Below are positions 60,575-64,000 of a stretch of 64,000 bases of DNA, in pieces. Numbering within the stretch: the stretch's first letter is position 1; the number at the start of each line of letters is the position of its first letter. Under the pieces are notes generated by a model. That model ran no database searches. It saw only the letters and a program-made list of their open reading frames with translations, and was not told the DNA's origin. Position numbers and translations under genes: made by a program. This DNA comes from Streptomyces griseoviridis (GTDB lineage: Bacteria > Actinomycetota > Actinomycetes > Streptomycetales > Streptomycetaceae), in the NCBI RefSeq assembly GCF_005222485.1, contig NZ_CP029078.1, positions 5,111,501 through 5,175,500 of the forward strand, given 5' to 3'.

Positions 60575-61878
60575 CGGCGGTCGACCACCAACTGGTCAAG
60601 AGGTTCCGGCAGGACGCCGGTGACCGCATCTCCGAGCAGCGCAGGCTCGACCAGGCCGGCGGCGTCACGCCGATGTCCAACGAGGACGAACGGCAGTACG
60701 CCCGCGCGGTGATCGCGCAGATCCTGGAGGGCCACGCCCGCGCGGAGATCAACGCGGGCCGCACCCCGCTGGACGCCGAGACGGAGGAGCAGTACGCGGC
60801 TGCCGTGCACGCCGCCCTGTTCGGCGTCGGCCGGCTCCAGCCGCTGCTCGACAACCCGGACGTCGAGAACATCGACATCAACGGCTGCGACCAGGTCTTC
60901 GTCGGGTACGCCGACGGGCGTGAGGAGAAGGGCGATCCGGTCGCCGAGACCGACGAGGAACTGATCGAGCTGATCCAGGTGCTCGGCGCCTACTCGGGTC
61001 TGTCCTCGCGCCCCTTCGACACCGCCAACCCGCAGCTCGACCTGCGCCTGCCGGACGGCTCCCGGCTCTCGGCCGTGATGGACGTGGCCCGTCGCCCCGC
61101 GCTCTCCATCCGCCGCGCCCGGATGGGCAAGGTCTTCATCTCCGACCTCGTCGGCAACGGCACCCTCAGCCCCGAGGTCGCGCACTTCCTGGCCTGCGCG
61201 GTCCGCGCCCGCAAGAACATCATGATCGCGGGCGCCACCAACGCAGGCAAGACGACGCTGCTTCGGGCCCTCGCCAACGAGATCCCGCCGCACGAGCGCC
61301 TCATCACCGTGGAACGCGCCCTGGAACTGGGCCTCGACACCTTCCCCGAACTCCACCCGAACGTCGTGGCGTTCGAGGAGCGGCTGCCCAACTCCGAGGG
61401 CCAGGGCACCATTTCGATGGCCGAACTGGTCCGCCGTTCCCTGCGGATGAACCCCTCCCGGGTCATCGTCGGTGAGGTGCTCGGCGACGAGATCGTGACG
61501 ATGCTCAACGCCATGTCGCAGGGCAACGACGGCTCGCTCTCCACGATCCACGCCAACAGCTCGAGCGAGGTCTTCAACCGCATCTCCACCTACGCGTTGC
61601 AGGCCACCGAACGGCTGCCCATCGAGGCCAGCCAGATGCTGATCGCGGGCGCCGTGAACTTCGTCGTCTTCGTCCAGCGGCGCAACAACTTCCAGAGCGG
61701 CGGCCGGCTCCAGCGCGCGGTGACCTCCGTGCGCGAGGTCAACGGCGTCGACGGCCGGGTGCTGTCGAGCGAGGTCTTCGCCGAGGCGCACGACGGCCGG
61801 ATCGTCCCGCACGCGCCGCTGTCCTGCCTGGACGACCTGATCGCGCAGGGCTACCGGCCCACGGGAACGTGGGGGTGA
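60571..61878 (+). CDS. cpaF: CpaF/TadA family secretion ATPase
   Basis: A 435-residue traffic ATPase that powers Flp pilus assembly. Walker A is GATNAGKTT (about residues 221-229), Walker B is RVIVGEVLGDE, and the Asp and His boxes lie in LITVERALELGLD and STIHANSSSEVFNRI. The N-terminal 100 residues form the helical domain typical of CpaF (YAAAVHAALFGVGRLQPLLDNPDVENIDINGC). ATG 60571 overlaps the ParA-like gene by 4 bases. The stop overlaps the next gene's GTG (GTGA). Confidence 0.95.
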   Translation: MTAVDHQLVKRFRQDAGDRISEQRRLDQAGGVTPMSNEDERQYARAVIAQILEGHARAEINAGRTPLDAETEEQYAAAVHAALFGVGRLQPLLDNPDVENIDINGCDQVFVGYADGREEKGDPVAETDEELIELIQVLGAYSGLSSRPFDTANPQLDLRLPDGSRLSAVMDVARRPALSIRRARMGKVFISDLVGNGTLSPEVAHFLACAVRARKNIMIAGATNAGKTTLLRALANEIPPHERLITVERALELGLDTFPELHPNVVAFEERLPNSEGQGTISMAELVRRSLRMNPSRVIVGEVLGDEIVTMLNAMSQGNDGSLSTIHANSSSEVFNRISTYALQATERLPIEASQMLIAGAVNFVVFVQRRNNFQSGGRLQRAVTSVREVNGVDGRVLSSEVFAEAHDGRIVPHAPLSCLDDLIAQGYRPTGTWG

Positions 61879-62855
61879 ACATGATGCCTGTCGCAGCCGG
61901 CTCGCCCGGCTCCTTCGGCGGACTCTTCTCGACGACCGTCCTGTACTCGATCGGCTGCGGGGTCGCCGTCGGCGGCGGCCTCGCGCTGCTCATGATCGCG
62001 ATACGCGGCCTGCCCGCCAAGCCCGCCCACGAGAAGCAGAAGGCCGCCGAACGGGCCGCCGAACTCGTCCGGTTCGCCGGACAGCGCGGGTCGATCGCCG
62101 CCATCGTCGGCATCGTCGTGCTGCTGCTGACCCGTTGGGCGGTCGCCGGGATCGCGGCCGGTGTCCTCGTCTTCTTCTGGGACCGCCTGTTCGGCGGCGC
62201 GGGCGAGGAACGCGCCGCCATGCGCCGCGTCGAGGCCCTCGCCTCCTGGACGGAGTCGCTGCGCGACACCATCGCCGGCGCGGTCGGCCTCGAACAGGCC
62301 ATCCCCGCCTCCGCGCGGGCCGCCGCACCCGTCCTGCGGCCCCATCTCGACGCGCTCGTCGACCGGTTGAGGTCGCGCACCCCGCTGCCCGAGGCGCTCC
62401 AGCATCTCGCCGACGAGATCGACGACGCGTCCGCCGACATCATCGTCGCCGCGCTCATCCTCAACGCCCGGCTGCGCGGCCCCGGTCTGCGCCAGGTGCT
62501 CGGCGCGCTCGCCAAGTCCGCGCGCGAGGAAGTGGACATGCGTCAGCGGGTGATGGCCCAACGGTCCTCCACCCGGCGCTCGGTGCAGATCGTCGTCGCC
62601 GTGTCGATCGCGTTCGTGCTCGGCCTGTCCGTCTTCAACCGCGACTTCGTCGAGCCGTACGGCACCCCCACCGGACAGCTCGTCCTGGCCTGCGTCTGCG
62701 GCCTGTTCGCCCTCGGCTTCTGGTGGCTGCGCAAGCTCTCCACCATCGAGACCCCCGAACGCTTCCTGGTCCGCGACGACTCCGCCGTCCAACTGGTCCG
62801 GCCGCGCGCCGCGTCGGGCCAGAGCCCGCACCAGGAAGAGGGGGTACGACGATGA
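61875..62855 (+). CDS. tadB: TadB-like type II secretion F-domain membrane protein
   Basis: A 326-residue platform protein with helices near residues 20-42, 75-105 (AAIVGIVVLLLTRWAVAGIAAGVLVFFW), 240-262 and 275-300. The central cytoplasmic F domain reads VEALASWTESLRDTIAGAVGLEQAIPASARAAAPVL and LADEIDDASADIIVAALILNARLRGPGLRQVLGALAKSAREEV. GTG 61875 overlaps the cpaF stop; ATG 61881 and 61884 are alternatives with a GGGGG run upstream. It overlaps tadC by 4 bases. Confidence 0.9.
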   Translation: MNMMPVAAGSPGSFGGLFSTTVLYSIGCGVAVGGGLALLMIAIRGLPAKPAHEKQKAAERAAELVRFAGQRGSIAAIVGIVVLLLTRWAVAGIAAGVLVFFWDRLFGGAGEERAAMRRVEALASWTESLRDTIAGAVGLEQAIPASARAAAPVLRPHLDALVDRLRSRTPLPEALQHLADEIDDASADIIVAALILNARLRGPGLRQVLGALAKSAREEVDMRQRVMAQRSSTRRSVQIVVAVSIAFVLGLSVFNRDFVEPYGTPTGQLVLACVCGLFALGFWWLRKLSTIETPERFLVRDDSAVQLVRPRAASGQSPHQEEGVRR

Positions 62856-63775
62856 GCCTGACGATGCCCGTCCTCGTCGGCGCGATCCTGGGCCTCGGCG
62901 TGTACGTCCTCGTCCGCGCCCTCGTCCCGTCGAAGCGCAGCGCCGTCTCGCAGGTCGCCAGGATCGACGCGATGCGCGCCCGCGGCGCCGCCTACGAGTC
63001 GGCGCGCAAGGCCGCCGAGCAGGGGCGGGTCGGGTCGCTGCGGGCCGAAGTGGGCCTGCGGGTCTCCGAGTTCTACCTCCAGCAGGGGTGGGAGCAGCGC
63101 TCGCTGCGGGCCGACCTCGCGGTCCTGGACCGCAGTTGGGAGAACTTCCTCGCGACCAAGGTGCTGCTGGGGGTGGCCGGGCTGGTCTTCGGCCCGTTCC
63201 TGTTCGCCGTCGTGTGGACGATGAGCCTCGCCAGCGGGCCGGTCATCCCGGTCTGGCTGGCGCTGGCCTGCGCGGCCCTCTTCTTCTTCCTGCCCGACCT
63301 CGAGGTCCGGCGGGACGCGGCCGACAAGCGCCGTGACCTGCGCCGGGTGATCGGCGCCTACCTGGACCTGGTCTCCATGAGCCTGGCCGGCGGCCGGGGT
63401 CTGCCGGAGGCGCTGATGGCGGCGGCCGAGGTCTCGGACGGCTGGGCCACCCAGCGCATCCGCAACGCCCTGGCCGACGCCCGCATCACCGGCACCAGCC
63501 AGTGGCAGGCGCTCGGCCAACTCGGCGAGGAGATCGGGGTGGAGGAGCTGAAGGACCTCTCCGCGTCGCTCGCCCTGGTCGCCGACGACGGCGCCAAGGT
63601 CCGGGAGTCGCTCGCCGCCCGCGCCGAGACCATGCGGCACCGCGAACTCGCCGAGATCGAGGGCAGCGCGGGCGAGAAGTCGCAGTCGATGCTCGTCGCG
63701 CAACTCCTGCTCTGCGCGGGCTTCCTGGTGTTCCTGATCTTCCCGGCGGCGATGAGGGTGTTCCAGGTGTCCTGA
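62852..63775 (+). CDS. tadC: TadC-like type II secretion F-domain membrane protein
   Basis: A 307-residue platform protein, partner of TadB. Helices lie at the N-terminus (MPVLVGAILGLGVYVLVRAL), 100-150 (two, VLLGVAGLVFGPFLFAVVW and VWLALACAALFFFLPDL) and the C-terminus (MLVAQLLLCAGFLVFLIFPAAMRVF). The F domain reads LDLVSMSLAGGRGLPEALMAAAEVS and LKDLSASLALVADDGAKVRESLAARAETMR. ATG 62852 overlaps tadB (ATGA). The pilin and TadE/F-type genes expected next are beyond the window. Confidence 0.92.
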   Translation: MSLTMPVLVGAILGLGVYVLVRALVPSKRSAVSQVARIDAMRARGAAYESARKAAEQGRVGSLRAEVGLRVSEFYLQQGWEQRSLRADLAVLDRSWENFLATKVLLGVAGLVFGPFLFAVVWTMSLASGPVIPVWLALACAALFFFLPDLEVRRDAADKRRDLRRVIGAYLDLVSMSLAGGRGLPEALMAAAEVSDGWATQRIRNALADARITGTSQWQALGQLGEEIGVEELKDLSASLALVADDGAKVRESLAARAETMRHRELAEIEGSAGEKSQSMLVAQLLLCAGFLVFLIFPAAMRVFQVS

Positions 63776-63776
63776 C

Positions 63777-63971
63777 GTGAGCCGCGGCCCCGGCGGCGAG
63801 GAACCAGCCGTCCGGCACACCGCTTCCGACCGGCGCCCGGCCGCGACCCGGTGCCGCGCGACGAACCACCACCGCCCATCCCGAACCGCCGAGACCACCG
63901 GCTCCACCGAACGCAGCGAACGGCAACCGAACCGGCACACCGCCACCTCCGAACCGGCGAACTGCTTCTGA
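63777..63971 (+). CDS. Small frame between tadC and the next gene (uncertain)
   Basis: A 64-residue frame from GTG 63777, 1 base after the tadC stop, rich in Arg, Thr, Pro and Glu. It has no hydrophobic segment, domain or good ribosome site. High G+C at third positions argues weakly for coding; composition argues against. It may be only the leader of the next gene. Confidence 0.25.
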   Translation: MSRGPGGEEPAVRHTASDRRPAATRCRATNHHRPSRTAETTGSTERSERQPNRHTATSEPANCF

Positions 63972-63985
63972 GAGGACAACCCACC

Positions 63986-64000
63986 ATGAACGCGCGGAAC
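63986..64000 (+). CDS. Start of the next Tad-locus gene (cut by window end)
   Basis: ATG 63986 is preceded by GAGAGGA at about 9 bases and begins Met-Asn-Ala-Arg-Asn. Only five codons are visible. A pilin-like or TadE/F-like protein is expected at this position in Tad operons, but the sequence seen does not allow a call. Confidence 0.45.

Overview
The window is a contiguous piece of a high-GC actinobacterial chromosome, almost certainly Streptomyces. The evidence is very high G+C at third codon positions, frequent GTG starts, GTGA/ATGA stop-start overlaps, class I lysyl-tRNA synthetase beside argS, the futalosine menaquinone pathway, DUF2637/DUF3558/DUF4229 proteins, an EccC-type type VII ATPase and a Tad-type pilus operon. 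I see no tRNA, rRNA, CRISPR array, transposase or phage module.

Layout. 1-8.3 kb: argS (partial) diverges from lysS; then leftward DUF2637 and two DUF3558 lipoprotein genes, and rightward rtcB. 8.3-18.9 kb is a mixed accessory stretch: an SDR coupled to a 46-residue membrane protein, YnfA, a small secreted protein, a flavin monooxygenase/FMN reductase pair, an MprAB-like two-component system, a TOPRIM-only OLD-like protein, darcynin, an NmrA-like/LysR divergent pair, and a truncated XRE regulator overlapping a flavoprotein gene. 19-28 kb: hemL, a histidine phosphatase, a lipid-anchored deacetylase-like protein and a complete System II cytochrome c maturation operon (resA, ccdA, resB, ccsB). 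28-36 kb: deaminase, tandem-MerR regulator, acyl-CoA synthetase, and a beta-oxidation-like module (thiolase divergent from a high-molecular-weight FabG, then MaoC and TetR) with two palindromes between thiolase and FabG. 36.5-45.8 kb: menaquinone genes mqnE, ubiX, ubiA, ubiD and mqnA, interleaved with Lrp, GNAT, rhomboid, methyltransferase and cold-shock genes. Heme, cytochrome c and menaquinone genes therefore sit close together as a respiratory cofactor district.

45.8-54.5 kb is a compact type VII-like locus: a 1516-residue EccC ATPase diverges from two WXG100-sized proteins, a WXG-headed effector-like membrane protein and three further overlapping genes. No EccB, EccD, EccE or mycosin gene lies next to it. 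Part of it is visibly lower in G+C. 54.5-58.3 kb holds two divergent copies of a lipoprotein plus secreted-protein pair. 59-64 kb is a Tad operon (SAF protein, ParA-like ATPase, CpaF, TadB, TadC), cut by the window end.

The most unexpected theme is a set of short direct or tandem repeat arrays that start at, cross or abut stop codons (near 3.3, 10.2, 12.2, 15.6, 31.6, 36.4 and 58.3 kb). Several are copies of the last codons of the adjacent gene. A further in-frame array encodes a collagen-like linker inside the FabG homologue.
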